Origin: Pseudoalteromonas shioyasakiensis
GTDB lineage: Bacteria; Pseudomonadota; Gammaproteobacteria; Enterobacterales; Alteromonadaceae
Reading direction: 5' to 3'
Length of the DNA: 64,000 bases
NCBI RefSeq assembly: GCF_024518675.1
Contig: NZ_JANIGL010000007.1
Coordinates: 1 to 64,000 of the forward strand
Shown piece after piece: positions 27,596 through 37,062 of the stretch. Within the stretch, counting starts at the first letter, position 1, and every line of letters begins with the position of its first letter. The notes below the pieces were generated by a model. The model had not been told where the DNA came from, ran no database searches, and was given only the letters and a program-made list of their open reading frames with translations. The position numbers and the translations under genes are program-made.

Positions 27596-29424
27596 TGCGC
27601 CCACTCCTTGACCTGCTCAGTGCTTTTAAGCTTCACCTCAGGGCTAAAGTGCATTTGTTCTGTACTTAATTCGTGCAGCGCTTTAAGCGTGCTTTTAGTT
27701 AGCGGCTCATCGTGCTTAAAATATTCATTAACAAGCTCTTGGGCTTGGCTAACGGCAGTAAAATACACACTCGCCTGTTTGGTTAACAGTGCATCTTGTG
27801 CTTGTGCCAAATACAAGCTCAAACGCTGCTGAATTAAATGGCGCTCTTGCTCTGTTAATAAAGGCTCGATTGACATATCTTCGCGCTGGCGAATTTTTAT
27901 AAAGTTATCAGTAAATTGATGCCACGAATTAAGCAGGTTTTGTTGCCAATCACTGACATCTTCAGTCAACGCATGTTGGTCTTCTGCACTCACTTCTTGC
28001 GGTAATGCGACAGCATTAAACTCAAGTTTTTCAATTTGCTCAACAATACCATGCAGTTTTAAGTAAATAGCTTCAACTGGCACACTCTGCACACTACTAA
28101 GCGCTTGTAAGTCTTGATGAATTGCTTGGCGAATAGCGCCGGTTCCAGGATGCTCTGCAAGTAAAGCGTCTAAGCGTGACAATACGGCCGCTGCACCTTG
28201 ATAATCTTTTTCAGCCCACAACTTAAATTCAGCCATGCGTTGTAAACTGGTAACTTCTTGTGGGTTTAAGCTATAGGCTTGTTGTTCAGCGCGTTGCAAT
28301 GCACTGTCTAATTGCTGCTGTGTTTTTTCACTATTTTCTGCCAGCGCCGCTGCTACTTTTTCCTCACTATTAAATAGTGCTTGTTGTAATGTTTGTTGCG
28401 CCGTTTTGACTGCATTTAACTCTTTGTTTAATAGCTGATTATCTGTTTTAAGCTGATTTACTAACTGATTAGTTTGTTGCTCTGAATTAAGCTTTTGATA
28501 AAACTGATAGCCAACACCTGAGGCCACAATAAGCGAGATAAGCAAGGCTAAGCTTCCCGTTTTGCTAATGCTTTGTTTATTATTTTGTTGTTGCATAGTA
28601 GGTTCTTTTTTTGCGGCTGAGGCAGGTTTTGCCGCTGACTTAGCAGTGGCTGGTTTCACCTCTGAAGAGGTTGCTGGCTTTACATTTTCACTCATAGTAT
28701 TACCTTGGCTGATGCAGGTATACATAGCGCTATCGCTCGCGCCTGCAGCAATGTGTATAGTTGCCGAGTCTAACTGTTGCTTTAGGTGCTCACTAATACG
28801 ATCACTCGCAACATAAAACTGGCAGTCTCTTAACCATTGTAGTTGTTTTGGCGAAAGTTGACGAAAAATAGCATCAACAGCCGCATTACTTGTTATGACT
28901 ATACCTTCAACATCAAGGCTTTGCCAGTGGTCTATCCAGTCTATTGGGTTTCCTTTAACCGGGCCACGCTGATAGACCACCAGACTATTCAAAAATGCCT
29001 GACGCTGCTTTAGCTGTTGCGCAATTGTCGGCCGGCCATCTTTGCCTTTAACCAAGACAATATTTTGCCCTTCAACCTGTTGCAGTGACTTTAATGCTAA
29101 CAAGCCTTCGGAGTCATGTTGCTTTGGCACAGCTGCACGTACACCAAAGGCTTGCCAAACTGCTTCGGCGGTTTGTTCGCCTACAGCATAAAACTGCGCT
29201 TTAGTATTTATTTCAGGTTTAAGCGCGAGTAGTGCATTAACGGCATCTTGCGAAATAAAAATAATTTTATCTGCATTTAACAAAGGAGTTAATTGCTCAC
29301 TGCTTGGCTCTAAATAATTAATCTCAAGAACAGGAAATAAAGTTGCCTGATAACCCAATTGCTCAAGTTGCTGAGCAAGTTCGGCACCTTTTCCTTGTGG
29401 ACGAGTTATCAGTATGTGCGGCAT
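27592..29424 (-). CDS. hemD: Fused uroporphyrinogen-III synthase HemD / HemX membrane protein
   Basis: A single 610-residue frame. Residues 1 to about 240 are HemD (start MPHILITRPQGKG; VYQRGP; GIVITSNAAVDAI), which closes and inverts ring D of hydroxymethylbilane. Residues from 244 are HemX, with an A/K-rich cytoplasmic linker, a transmembrane helix (about 292-310) and a long coiled-coil periplasmic part. E. coli has two genes. An internal ATG at 28695 (MSENVKPATSS) with AAGG 7-8 nt upstream looks like the old hemX start, so free HemX may also be made. hemC ends one base before the start codon. Confidence 0.9.
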   Translation of the reverse strand: MPHILITRPQGKGAELAQQLEQLGYQATLFPVLEINYLEPSSEQLTPLLNADKIIFISQDAVNALLALKPEINTKAQFYAVGEQTAEAVWQAFGVRAAVPKQHDSEGLLALKSLQQVEGQNIVLVKGKDGRPTIAQQLKQRQAFLNSLVVYQRGPVKGNPIDWIDHWQSLDVEGIVITSNAAVDAIFRQLSPKQLQWLRDCQFYVASDRISEHLKQQLDSATIHIAAGASDSAMYTCISQGNTMSENVKPATSSEVKPATAKSAAKPASAAKKEPTMQQQNNKQSISKTGSLALLISLIVASGVGYQFYQKLNSEQQTNQLVNQLKTDNQLLNKELNAVKTAQQTLQQALFNSEEKVAAALAENSEKTQQQLDSALQRAEQQAYSLNPQEVTSLQRMAEFKLWAEKDYQGAAAVLSRLDALLAEHPGTGAIRQAIHQDLQALSSVQSVPVEAIYLKLHGIVEQIEKLEFNAVALPQEVSAEDQHALTEDVSDWQQNLLNSWHQFTDNFIKIRQREDMSIEPLLTEQERHLIQQRLSLYLAQAQDALLTKQASVYFTAVSQAQELVNEYFKHDEPLTKSTLKALHELSTEQMHFSPEVKLKSTEQVKEWAQ

Positions 29425-30375
29425 TTATGCGTCTCTGTATACATCAGCTAAAATTTTATCTGCACCCATACCAAGCAATTGCTCAGCTAATTGGGTACCC
29501 AGTTGCTCAGCATCAGCTGCTTTGCCGGTAACCTCTGCACGAAGAATTTCACTGCCATCTACAGCACCAACCAGACCACGTAAGTGAACTTGCTCGCCAT
29601 CAACGAGTGCATAGGCACCAATTGGCACTTGGCAACCACCTTCTAAACGGCGATTCATCGCACGCTCTGCATTTACTTGAATACGTGTTTCGTTATGCTC
29701 TAACGGCGCAAGCAATGCTTTTGTCACTTCATCATCAACACGACATTCAATGCCCACAGCCCCTTGTCCATTAGCCGGAAGCGATACCTCTGGCGCAATA
29801 AATGCCTTAATACGATCATGCATTTCCAGACGAATTAAACCCGCAGCAGCAAGAATAATGGCATCGTATTGACCGTCATCTAATTTAGCTAAGCGAGTAT
29901 TAACATTGCCACGCAAATCACGAATCTCGAGATCCGGACGCAGCGCACGTATCTGGCATTGGCGACGTAAGCTAGAAGTGCCGACAATTGCCCCTTGTGG
30001 GAGTTGCTCAATACTTGCATGGTTATTTGATACAAAAGCATCTCTTGGGTCTTCACGCTGACAAATAGTGTGTAGTGCTAAACCTTCAGGAAACTCAACC
30101 GGCACATCCTTCATTGAGTGCACGGCAATATCTGCACGACCATCTAACATCGCTTGCTCTAGTTCTTTAACAAACAAGCCTTTGCCGCCAATTTTTGCCA
30201 ATGGCGTATCTAAAATGATATCACCCTGCGTCGACATAGGAACGAGCTCTACTTTAATATCATTATGAAAATGTTCAAGTTGCGCTTTTACAAACTCAGC
30301 TTGCCAAAGTGCCAAAGCACTTTTACGCGTAGCGATACGAACGATATGTGGGTTTTCTGTTGCTTGTGTAGTCAT
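29425..30375 (-). CDS. hemC: Porphobilinogen deaminase (hydroxymethylbilane synthase)
   Basis: A 316-residue enzyme that polymerises four porphobilinogens into hydroxymethylbilane in the tetrapyrrole pathway. It carries [12 protein letters not shown] at the N-terminus, the [11 protein letters not shown] and SSLRRQCQ substrate-binding segments, and the cofactor-attachment cysteine in EGGCQVPIG (C248). ATG at 30375 is chosen over an in-frame TTG at 30387 because GGA lies at the right distance and it gives the usual length. The hemDX start codon follows directly. Confidence 0.96.
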   Translation of the reverse strand: MTTQATENPHIVRIATRKSALALWQAEFVKAQLEHFHNDIKVELVPMSTQGDIILDTPLAKIGGKGLFVKELEQAMLDGRADIAVHSMKDVPVEFPEGLALHTICQREDPRDAFVSNNHASIEQLPQGAIVGTSSLRRQCQIRALRPDLEIRDLRGNVNTRLAKLDDGQYDAIILAAAGLIRLEMHDRIKAFIAPEVSLPANGQGAVGIECRVDDEVTKALLAPLEHNETRIQVNAERAMNRRLEGGCQVPIGAYALVDGEQVHLRGLVGAVDGSEILRAEVTGKAADAEQLGTQLAEQLLGMGADKILADVYRDA

Positions 30376-30413
30376 GAAAAAGTCCAATGTTCTTTGCTAA
30401 TCAAACAAATCGA

Positions 30414-31274
30414 TTAATCAGCTAAAATGCGAAATTCTTTTTGAGCAAGTAGCTGGTCTTGTTCGTCGACCACGTCAACGCGCCAGTGCCCGATTTGCTC
30501 AGGTAAAATATGTTTATTTGAGTAGGTACGATAACGCGGCGAGGTAACGTTTAATTCAATACTTGCCATCACTTGGTTTTCAAAGCGCCAAATATGCCTA
30601 ATGCGCTGACCTTGTAAGTTTTTCAACTCACTAAAAAAAGCCAAACTATCGCTAAAATCAGATAAGCGAATATCCGCTTTAAATACGTTGATGGGCTCAC
30701 GCTCTACGACGTCTCGAGTAAGTACTGCACGGCTAACTTTATCTGTATCTATTTTAGCACCTAAAGCCACACTCGCAATATGAGCCGATGCAGCAAAGGT
30801 TTCTATGCTTGTACCTTGCTTTGCATCATCACGCTTTTGCTCTGCTGAGCTCACCTCTGTAGCTAACACATCTTCTTTTTGTGTTTGTAGCTCTTGCTCG
30901 TCAACCTGATCTATTACAAGCTCAGGTGCTGGAATAGCAAGCTCTTCATCCATTGCAGTAATCGGCTCTTTTACTTCATCTAAGGCCGTAACATTTGTAA
31001 TATCATGCTGTGTGATGATTGCCTCATCAGTAGTCTCAAGCTGGGTATCTGAGCTATCAAATGCTGTGCTTAATTGTGCTTGCTCATCATTTGATGCCTC
31101 ATTTTGCTCAGCATTAACAGAGCCTAGCAGGCTATATGCAAAAACCATCAACGCTAAACTTACCAATAACGCAACAGTAACAATACGTCGCCAATGCCAT
31201 TGATAAGTTACCTCTGGCACTGCCGTGCCCGAGTTTCTATTCACATTTGCAGTGATCACGATCTTTTGACTCAT
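30414..31274 (-). CDS. DUF2914-domain single-pass membrane protein
   Basis: A 286-residue protein. A short cytoplasmic N-terminus is followed by one transmembrane helix (about 31-52), an acidic, low-complexity linker (E/Q/A/T-rich, about 55-165), and a C-terminal DUF2914 domain (about 178-286, with AVLTRDVVEREP, IRHIWRFENQV, SPRYRTYSNKHI, GHWRVDV). Function unknown; predicted periplasmic beta domain. ATG at 31274 with GAGG 6 nt upstream is preferred over an upstream in-frame codon. It lies between hemC and an esterase gene on the same strand. Confidence 0.8.
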   Translation of the reverse strand: MSQKIVITANVNRNSGTAVPEVTYQWHWRRIVTVALLVSLALMVFAYSLLGSVNAEQNEASNDEQAQLSTAFDSSDTQLETTDEAIITQHDITNVTALDEVKEPITAMDEELAIPAPELVIDQVDEQELQTQKEDVLATEVSSAEQKRDDAKQGTSIETFAASAHIASVALGAKIDTDKVSRAVLTRDVVEREPINVFKADIRLSDFSDSLAFFSELKNLQGQRIRHIWRFENQVMASIELNVTSPRYRTYSNKHILPEQIGHWRVDVVDEQDQLLAQKEFRILAD

Positions 31275-31297
31275 AATAGCCTCAATGCTTTCAATAA

Positions 31298-31954
31298 TTA
31301 ACTTAAGCGAGCAATTAACCATTGGCGAATTGCCATTAGCTCTTCCCCACAGACCTGATGAGCCATAGGGTAATCTTGCCAGCTCACATCCATGTTATGC
31401 GCTGATAAAACATCAAACGCACTTCGACCCGCACTATGTGGCACCACATCGTCATGACGACCATGAGCCATAAATACGTTTAAATTAGTTTGCTTTGCTT
31501 CTGCTGTAAATTTCTCTGGTACACACATATAAGTAGAGAGCGCCATCACACCAGCTAACTTTTGCGGTAATCGCGGTGCTAAGTGTAGTGAAATTACCCC
31601 GCCTTGTGAAAAACCAGCCAAAATAATTTTGTTGGCATTTATGCCATCATTAAGCTCTTGCTCAATAAGTTGCTCTACTTTAGCGGCAGATTCACGCACA
31701 CCGGCTTCATCGGCACGCTTGTCTAAGTCCATCGATTTAATATCGTACCAAGAGCGCATTGTCATACCGCCATTGATTGTAACAGGCTGCACTGGGGCAT
31801 GTGGAAAAACAAACTTTACGCCAAGTTCTGCAGGCAATGATAGCTGTGAGGCGACAGGTAGAAATCCATCGCCAGAGTCGCCTAAACCATGTAACCAGAT
31901 AACCGTCGCTTTGTGCTCACCTGTTGCAGGGTGCTCTACAAACTCTAAACTCAT
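31298..31954 (-). CDS. Alpha/beta-hydrolase carboxylesterase
   Basis: A 218-residue cytoplasmic esterase of the carboxylesterase/acyl-protein-thioesterase family. Oxyanion-region [12 protein letters not shown], nucleophile elbow GFSQGG (about S115), HGRHDDVVP (Asp) and MAHQV (His) form the catalytic set. The length is typical of the family. ATG at 31954 overlaps the cyaY stop (ATGA), so translation is coupled; an in-frame GTG at 31969 is less likely. Natural substrate unknown. Confidence 0.9.
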   Translation of the reverse strand: MSLEFVEHPATGEHKATVIWLHGLGDSGDGFLPVASQLSLPAELGVKFVFPHAPVQPVTINGGMTMRSWYDIKSMDLDKRADEAGVRESAAKVEQLIEQELNDGINANKIILAGFSQGGVISLHLAPRLPQKLAGVMALSTYMCVPEKFTAEAKQTNLNVFMAHGRHDDVVPHSAGRSAFDVLSAHNMDVSWQDYPMAHQVCGEELMAIRQWLIARLS

Positions 31955-32274
31955 AACTGTGACTGCCACTCAACTGTTTGCCCCGCTTGGCGTGTTGCTG
32001 CATCATTCATAAACTGCCAAAATTCTGCACCAGAGCGGTTATCAATCCACTTATCACCTTGTAGTTCAAAGTGATGACCATTAAATTTAGTTGCCACCCA
32101 AACTTGATGTAAAGGCGCCTGCTTATTGATTACGATTTTAGAACGATCAGCAAAAATAATTTCTAAGATACCTTCTGCTGATTCGTAGTCGAGATCCGCT
32201 TCACAATCATCAACCTGCTCTTCGATTGTGAACATAAGTGCTTCGGCTAATTGGTGATATTCATGGTCTGTCAT
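31951..32274 (-). CDS. cyaY: Iron-sulfur assembly protein CyaY (bacterial frataxin)
   Basis: A 107-residue frataxin homologue that binds iron and modulates IscS activity in Fe-S cluster assembly. The acidic first helix ([19 protein letters not shown]) and the strand pattern ending [12 protein letters not shown] are family features. It is divergent from lptM, the same neighbourhood as in E. coli. RBS AGGAA precedes the ATG. Confidence 0.93.
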   Translation of the reverse strand: MTDHEYHQLAEALMFTIEEQVDDCEADLDYESAEGILEIIFADRSKIVINKQAPLHQVWVATKFNGHHFELQGDKWIDNRSGAEFWQFMNDAATRQAGQTVEWQSQL

Positions 32275-32408
32275 TGTTATTTCCTTAACGGCATTAGGTA
32301 CAATTTACATGCAGATAGTGTAACAGGAATAAAATCATCCGCGAATAGCTGCATTTTTTAGATATTCTGTTAATCTGCGATTATAAAGCCAGCAACGCGA
32401 TTAATCTA

Positions 32409-32603
32409 ATGAAAGAGATGCATCTTAAACAATTAAAACAACTTTCCCCAATTGCTGTACTACTTATCACTCTCGCTGGTTGCGGGCAAAGCGGCCCCTT
32501 GTATCTACCTGAAGAAAAAGTAGAACCAAATCAACAACAAAAGCAAGCTTCAACAGAAGCTGGTACTCCGTCATCAACCACTGAATCGAAACAGGACCAA
32601 TAG
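32409..32603 (+). CDS. lptM: Small lipoprotein LptM (YifL-like)
   Basis: A 64-residue lipoprotein. The signal segment ends in lipobox TLAGC, and the mature start CGQSGPLYLPEE matches the CGLKGPLYFP of E. coli LptM/YifL, which helps oxidative maturation of the LPS transporter LptD. The rest is Q/S/T-rich and disordered. It directly abuts lysA (stop and start adjacent) and is divergent from cyaY, the conserved LptM location. The start could also be ATG 32418. Confidence 0.85.
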   Translation: MKEMHLKQLKQLSPIAVLLITLAGCGQSGPLYLPEEKVEPNQQQKQASTEAGTPSSTTESKQDQ

Positions 32604-33857
32604 ATGGACTTTTTTGACTATAAAAATAATCAGCTGCACGCTGAAGACATCGCTGTCAATGAATTAGCAACACAATACGGTACACCTTGTTATGTGTATT
32701 CACGTAAAACATTTGAGCGCCATTACCTTGCCTTTGCTGAGGCTGCTAAAAATCATAAAAACTTAGTGTGTTATGCGGTTAAAGCCAACTCTAACATTGC
32801 AGTATTAAATGTTTTAGCGCGTTTAGGCTCAGGCTTCGACATTGTCTCTAAAGGTGAACTAGCTCGTGTTATACAAGCTGGCGGCGATGCTAGTAAAGTT
32901 GTGTTCTCTGGGGTTGCGAAAACTGCAGATGAAATAGCCTACGCCCTTAAGCTTGGCATAAAATGCTTTAACGTTGAATCTGTATCTGAGCTTGACCGTA
33001 TTTCACAGGTTGCGACAGAGCTTAACTTGGTCGCCCCGATTTCAATTCGTGTAAATCCAGATATCGACGCCAAAACTCACCCCTATATTTCTACCGGTTT
33101 AAAAGAAAATAAATTTGGTATCGATATTCTTACTGCTGTGAGTGTGTATCAATATGCAGCTTCGTTACCTGGCTTAAAAGTTACGGGCGTCGATTGTCAT
33201 ATCGGCTCACAACTTACTGAGATTAAACCATTCTTAGAAGCTTTAAATAAAGTATTAGCACTGATTGATGAGCTAAAAGCAAATGATATTGTACTAAGTC
33301 ATATTGATATTGGCGGCGGTCTAGGCGTGCCATACAATGGTGAAACCCCACCTCACCCAAGTGAATACGTAGCTCATATCACTGAACGTTTAGCAAACTA
33401 CCAAGATTTAGAGCTTATTTTTGAACCTGGCCGAGCTATTGCAGCAAACGCAGGTATATTAGTCACTAAAGTTGAGTTTATTAAACAAAACCAAGATAAG
33501 TATTTTGCCATTGTGGATGCTGGTATGAACGATATGCTGCGCCCATCACTTTACCAAGCGTGGCAAAATATTGTGCCTGTTAGCCCACACAGCGATGACA
33601 CACCAACTCACAACTTTGATATTGTGGGTCCAGTTTGTGAAACCGGTGATTTTTTAGGTAAAGACCGCATGCTGGCGTTAAAGCAAGGGGACTTGGTGGC
33701 GCAGCTAAGTGCTGGTGCGTATGGTTTTACCATGAGTTCAAACTACAATTCACGTCCACGCGTTGCTGAGATCATGGTAGATGGCGAGCAAAGTCATTTG
33801 ATCCGTGCTCGTGAAACCATAGAAAGCCTATGGCAAGGCGAGAAAATTTTACCATAA
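32604..33857 (+). CDS. lysA: Diaminopimelate decarboxylase
   Basis: A 417-residue PLP enzyme, fold type III, making L-lysine from meso-diaminopimelate. The PLP lysine is in YAVKANSN (about residue 58), followed by HIGSQ, GGGLGVPY, EPGRAI and the C-terminal CETGD with the catalytic cysteine. The start codon follows the lptM stop without a gap. dapF, the epimerase for the same intermediate, is next (63 bp), so the last two steps to lysine are clustered. Confidence 0.96.
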   Translation: MDFFDYKNNQLHAEDIAVNELATQYGTPCYVYSRKTFERHYLAFAEAAKNHKNLVCYAVKANSNIAVLNVLARLGSGFDIVSKGELARVIQAGGDASKVVFSGVAKTADEIAYALKLGIKCFNVESVSELDRISQVATELNLVAPISIRVNPDIDAKTHPYISTGLKENKFGIDILTAVSVYQYAASLPGLKVTGVDCHIGSQLTEIKPFLEALNKVLALIDELKANDIVLSHIDIGGGLGVPYNGETPPHPSEYVAHITERLANYQDLELIFEPGRAIAANAGILVTKVEFIKQNQDKYFAIVDAGMNDMLRPSLYQAWQNIVPVSPHSDDTPTHNFDIVGPVCETGDFLGKDRMLALKQGDLVAQLSAGAYGFTMSSNYNSRPRVAEIMVDGEQSHLIRARETIESLWQGEKILP

Positions 33858-33920
33858 ACTTTTTGTAACCCGGCTGCTCTGTGGCATGATTAGCGCAGAG
33901 CAAACCCGAATTAGAGCGCT

Positions 33921-34751
33921 ATGTTAGTTAATTTTTCTAAAATGCACGGCCTAGGCAACGATTTTGTTGTAATTGATAACATTACACAAAACGTTTTCTT
34001 ATCACGAGATCAAATCAAAAAATTGGCAGATCGCCATTTTGGCATTGGTTTTGACCAACTGTTAATGGTCGAAGCGCCCTATTCTCCTGATCTCGATTTT
34101 CATTATCGCATTTTTAATGCCGACGGCAACGAAGTAGAACAGTGTGGTAACGGAGCTCGCTGTTTTGCCCGCTTTGTACGCATGAAAGGTTTAACCAATA
34201 AACACAAAGTAACGGTCTCAACCAAATCAGGTAACCTTACTCTTTATATCGAAAAAGATGGGCAAGTCACCGTTAATATGGGCCACCCCAATTTTGAGCC
34301 GAATAAAATTCCACTCAAAGCCAGTAAGCGAGAGCTAACCTATATTATTCGCGCCGAAGAACATACCGTATTTAGCGGTGCAGTCTCGATGGGTAACCCG
34401 CACTGTGTGTTAGAAGTTGATGATATAGAAACCGCGGATGTAAATACGCTAGGCCCTTTACTTGAAAATCATGAACGTTTTCCACAACGGGTAAATGTGG
34501 GATTTATGCAGGTGATTTCGCAAGAACATATTAAACTTCGAGTTTGGGAGCGCGGTGTCAGCGAAACCCTCGCCTGTGGTACCGGTGCTTGTGCTGCTAT
34601 GGTTATCGGCCAAGTACAAAGCAAATTAGCAACTACAGTACAAGTAGATTTACCGGGCGGAAGCTTGCAAGTTCGTTGGCAAGGTGAAGGTCACCCAGTG
34701 AGAATGACAGGCCCTGCAGAACACGTATTTGATGGACAAGTTGCCCTATGA
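33921..34751 (+). CDS. dapF: Diaminopimelate epimerase
   Basis: A 276-residue cofactor-free racemase interconverting LL- and meso-diaminopimelate for lysine and peptidoglycan. The two catalytic cysteines appear in EQCGNGARC (about residue 75) and ACGTGACA (about 219). N-terminal KMHGLGNDF is diagnostic. The stop overlaps the DUF484 start (ATGA), indicating coupling. Confidence 0.97.
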   Translation: MLVNFSKMHGLGNDFVVIDNITQNVFLSRDQIKKLADRHFGIGFDQLLMVEAPYSPDLDFHYRIFNADGNEVEQCGNGARCFARFVRMKGLTNKHKVTVSTKSGNLTLYIEKDGQVTVNMGHPNFEPNKIPLKASKRELTYIIRAEEHTVFSGAVSMGNPHCVLEVDDIETADVNTLGPLLENHERFPQRVNVGFMQVISQEHIKLRVWERGVSETLACGTGACAAMVIGQVQSKLATTVQVDLPGGSLQVRWQGEGHPVRMTGPAEHVFDGQVAL

Positions 34752-35371
34752 GTAAAATAACAGAACAACAAGTTAGTGACTTTTTAACTGAAAATCCTGA
34801 CTTTTTACTGCAAAACCCAGAACTTTTGGCACAGCTTGAATTACAGCAAAATGCGCAAGGCGCAACGTCTTTAGTGCATATCCAACAACGCCAATTGCGT
34901 GAACACAATACCAAACTAAAAGCGCAAATTGAGCAATTAATCGAACAAGCAACCGAAAATGAGTCTATCTACCGCTTATTTAGCCAATGCCACCGTCAGC
35001 TTTGGACTAATTACGATTTTAAAACCTTAGCGACTAACTTACGCAATATTATTTGCACCAACCCAGCAATCAGTGAGTGCCACTTAGTGCGCTATGAAGC
35101 TAAATATGATGCATTAATCGAGCATCGGCTGAAAGATACTGGCAGTTACCTTGGCCGCGTCAGCCAACAAGAGCGGGAGCTGCTTTTTGCAGAGCAAACC
35201 CAATCGACCGCTCTCTATTTAATTGGCAATAACCAACACCCAGTTGCTATTCTTGCTTTTGGTAGCCTTGATGCCAACCATTTTGAGCCCGCTAAAGACA
35301 GCTTTTTTGTGCTTGAGTTTGTACGCTCGCTACAACTTAGATTATTGGAATTAAAACTGGAACTAGCATGA
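34748..35371 (+). CDS. DUF484 family protein (YigA-like)
   Basis: A 207-residue cytoplasmic protein with a helical N-terminus ([19 protein letters not shown]), a coiled coil (about 40-70), and a GAF-like C-terminal domain (about 85-205). DUF484 genes sit between dapF and xerC in most gammaproteobacteria, but the function remains unknown. It overlaps both neighbours by 4 bp (ATGA), so the dapF-DUF484-xerC genes are tightly coupled. Confidence 0.9.
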   Translation: MSKITEQQVSDFLTENPDFLLQNPELLAQLELQQNAQGATSLVHIQQRQLREHNTKLKAQIEQLIEQATENESIYRLFSQCHRQLWTNYDFKTLATNLRNIICTNPAISECHLVRYEAKYDALIEHRLKDTGSYLGRVSQQERELLFAEQTQSTALYLIGNNQHPVAILAFGSLDANHFEPAKDSFFVLEFVRSLQLRLLELKLELA

Positions 35372-36333
35372 GCGAGGAGCAACCTCCCGGTTTAGAGCCA
35401 TTAACAGCACAACTGAGCGAACAATGGCTTACTCCTATCCAACTGTTTAGTGATTACTTACGGTTTGAAAAGCAATACTCTGCACACACCATTAGCCAAT
35501 ATACCAGCCAGCTACAATTTGCCGCGCATTATTTTAGTAAACTATGTGATAACTGGCAGGACGTAAAAGGTGAGTATATTCGCCGCTACAGCATGGCACT
35601 GCGCAGTAAACAACTCAGCGGTAGAACAATTAGCTTAAAGCTCAGCTGTATACGTAGCCTGTATAAATTTCTTAAATCTAAAAATATTACCCAACAAAGT
35701 CATTATCACAACCCAGCAGAAGCGATAAAAGGCCCTAAATTCGCAAAACCTTTACCAAAAAATCTCGATGTTGATCAAATGGCACGGCTGCTAGAAATTG
35801 ATGACGATGACCCCCTCGCCACCCGCGATAAAGCGATGATGGAGTTAATGTATTCATCAGGGTTACGTATTAGTGAATTAGTTGGCGCTAACATGCATGA
35901 TATTAACCGCAGCGAAGGTGAAATATTAGTGCGAGGTAAAGGCAATAAAGAACGCTTATTACCAGTGGGCGGCAAAGCCCTTGATGCATTATATTGTTGG
36001 TTAAAGTTACGACCGCAATTTGCAGGCCCTGATGAGCCAGCCGTGTTCGTCAGCAGTAAAAAATGCCGTATTTCTGTGCGCCAAGTACGATTACGGATGC
36101 AACAATGGGGTATTAAACAAGGTATTAGCAGCCAAGTACACCCGCATAAACTGCGTCATTCATTCGCCTCACATATTCTTGAATCATCAGGGGATTTAAG
36201 AGCTGTACAAGAGCTGTTAGGACATAGCAGTTTGTCAGCTACGCAAGTATATACCCATTTAGATTTTCAACATTTAGCTAAGGTGTACGATAACACCCAC
36301 CCCCGCGCTAAAAAACGCCAGAATACCGATTAA
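35368..36333 (+). CDS. xerC: Site-specific tyrosine recombinase XerC
   Basis: A 321-residue tyrosine recombinase that, with XerD, resolves chromosome dimers at dif. It has an N-terminal SAM-like core-binding domain (about 20-115) and a catalytic domain with SSGLRISELV (Arg I), RGKGNKERLLP (Lys), HKLRH (His-x-x-Arg), GHSSLSATQVY (His/nucleophile Tyr, Y295). Context between DUF484 and a YigB-type gene is the housekeeping XerC locus, not a mobile element. Confidence 0.96.
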   Translation: MSEEQPPGLEPLTAQLSEQWLTPIQLFSDYLRFEKQYSAHTISQYTSQLQFAAHYFSKLCDNWQDVKGEYIRRYSMALRSKQLSGRTISLKLSCIRSLYKFLKSKNITQQSHYHNPAEAIKGPKFAKPLPKNLDVDQMARLLEIDDDDPLATRDKAMMELMYSSGLRISELVGANMHDINRSEGEILVRGKGNKERLLPVGGKALDALYCWLKLRPQFAGPDEPAVFVSSKKCRISVRQVRLRMQQWGIKQGISSQVHPHKLRHSFASHILESSGDLRAVQELLGHSSLSATQVYTHLDFQHLAKVYDNTHPRAKKRQNTD

Positions 36334-36343
36334 AAGGAAATAT

Positions 36344-37051
36344 ATGATCCGTTTTAACCGTGCAATATCACCAATAAAAGTACTGAGCTTTGATTTAGAC
36401 GACACGCTTTATAACAATCACCTTATCATTAAAGCTGCGGTGCAAGCCCAAATTGATTACTTAAACGCGTTACCTGACTGGCAAGCTCAAGGTAAGCAAT
36501 ATTGGCAACAATGTAGAGAGCAAGCTGTACAACAAAATCCAGCGCTAGTTGATAACGTAACCCAATGGCGAAAAGACACCCTACAATTAGGCCTTGCTAA
36601 GCTTGGCTATCAAGGCGAGCAACTTAAGCAGCATGCCACCGCTGCATATAAAGCGTTTGCTGATGAGCGCAGCCAAATTAGAGTAAGTGATGATGTTTTA
36701 GAACTTCTCTCTGGTCTTAGTGAGCATTATCGTTTAATTGCCATTACCAATGGCAATGTCGAAATCGAGCGCTTTAATCTAAACGGCGTTTTTGAGCTGG
36801 TATTACAAGCAGGAATACATGGTAAAGCAAAACCCCACCCAACTATGTTTCAGCAAGCTTGCGAGCAGCTAAATGTAGCACCTGAACACATCCTACATAT
36901 TGGTGATAGCTTAGATACAGATGTGCACGGCGCCCATAATGCTGGCTGTCAATCATTGTGGCTAAGCAATCAACCTGCACAATATGCGTACCGTGGTTTA
37001 CCTGATGTAGAAATAACAAACATTCACGCGCTTAAACACTTTTTAAGATAA
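36344..37051 (+). CDS. yigB: HAD-family phosphatase, YigB-like
   Basis: A 235-residue HAD hydrolase. Motif I SFDLDDTLYNN, motif II ITNGN, motif III lysine (GKAKPHP) and motif IV HIGDSLDTDVHGA are all seen. E. coli YigB dephosphorylates 5-amino-6-ribitylaminouracil 5'-phosphate for riboflavin synthesis and also FMN; the xerC-yigB order is the same here. Substrate assignment rests on that synteny. AAGGA lies 7 nt before the ATG. Confidence 0.88.
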   Translation: MIRFNRAISPIKVLSFDLDDTLYNNHLIIKAAVQAQIDYLNALPDWQAQGKQYWQQCREQAVQQNPALVDNVTQWRKDTLQLGLAKLGYQGEQLKQHATAAYKAFADERSQIRVSDDVLELLSGLSEHYRLIAITNGNVEIERFNLNGVFELVLQAGIHGKAKPHPTMFQQACEQLNVAPEHILHIGDSLDTDVHGAHNAGCQSLWLSNQPAQYAYRGLPDVEITNIHALKHFLR

Positions 37052-37062
37052 AGGAGTTATCG

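Noticed and set aside
35368..36333. Tyrosine recombinase as a possible integrase of a mobile element
   Set aside because: It is XerC in its conserved dapF-DUF484-xerC-yigB position. There are no attachment repeats, phage genes or composition shift around it.
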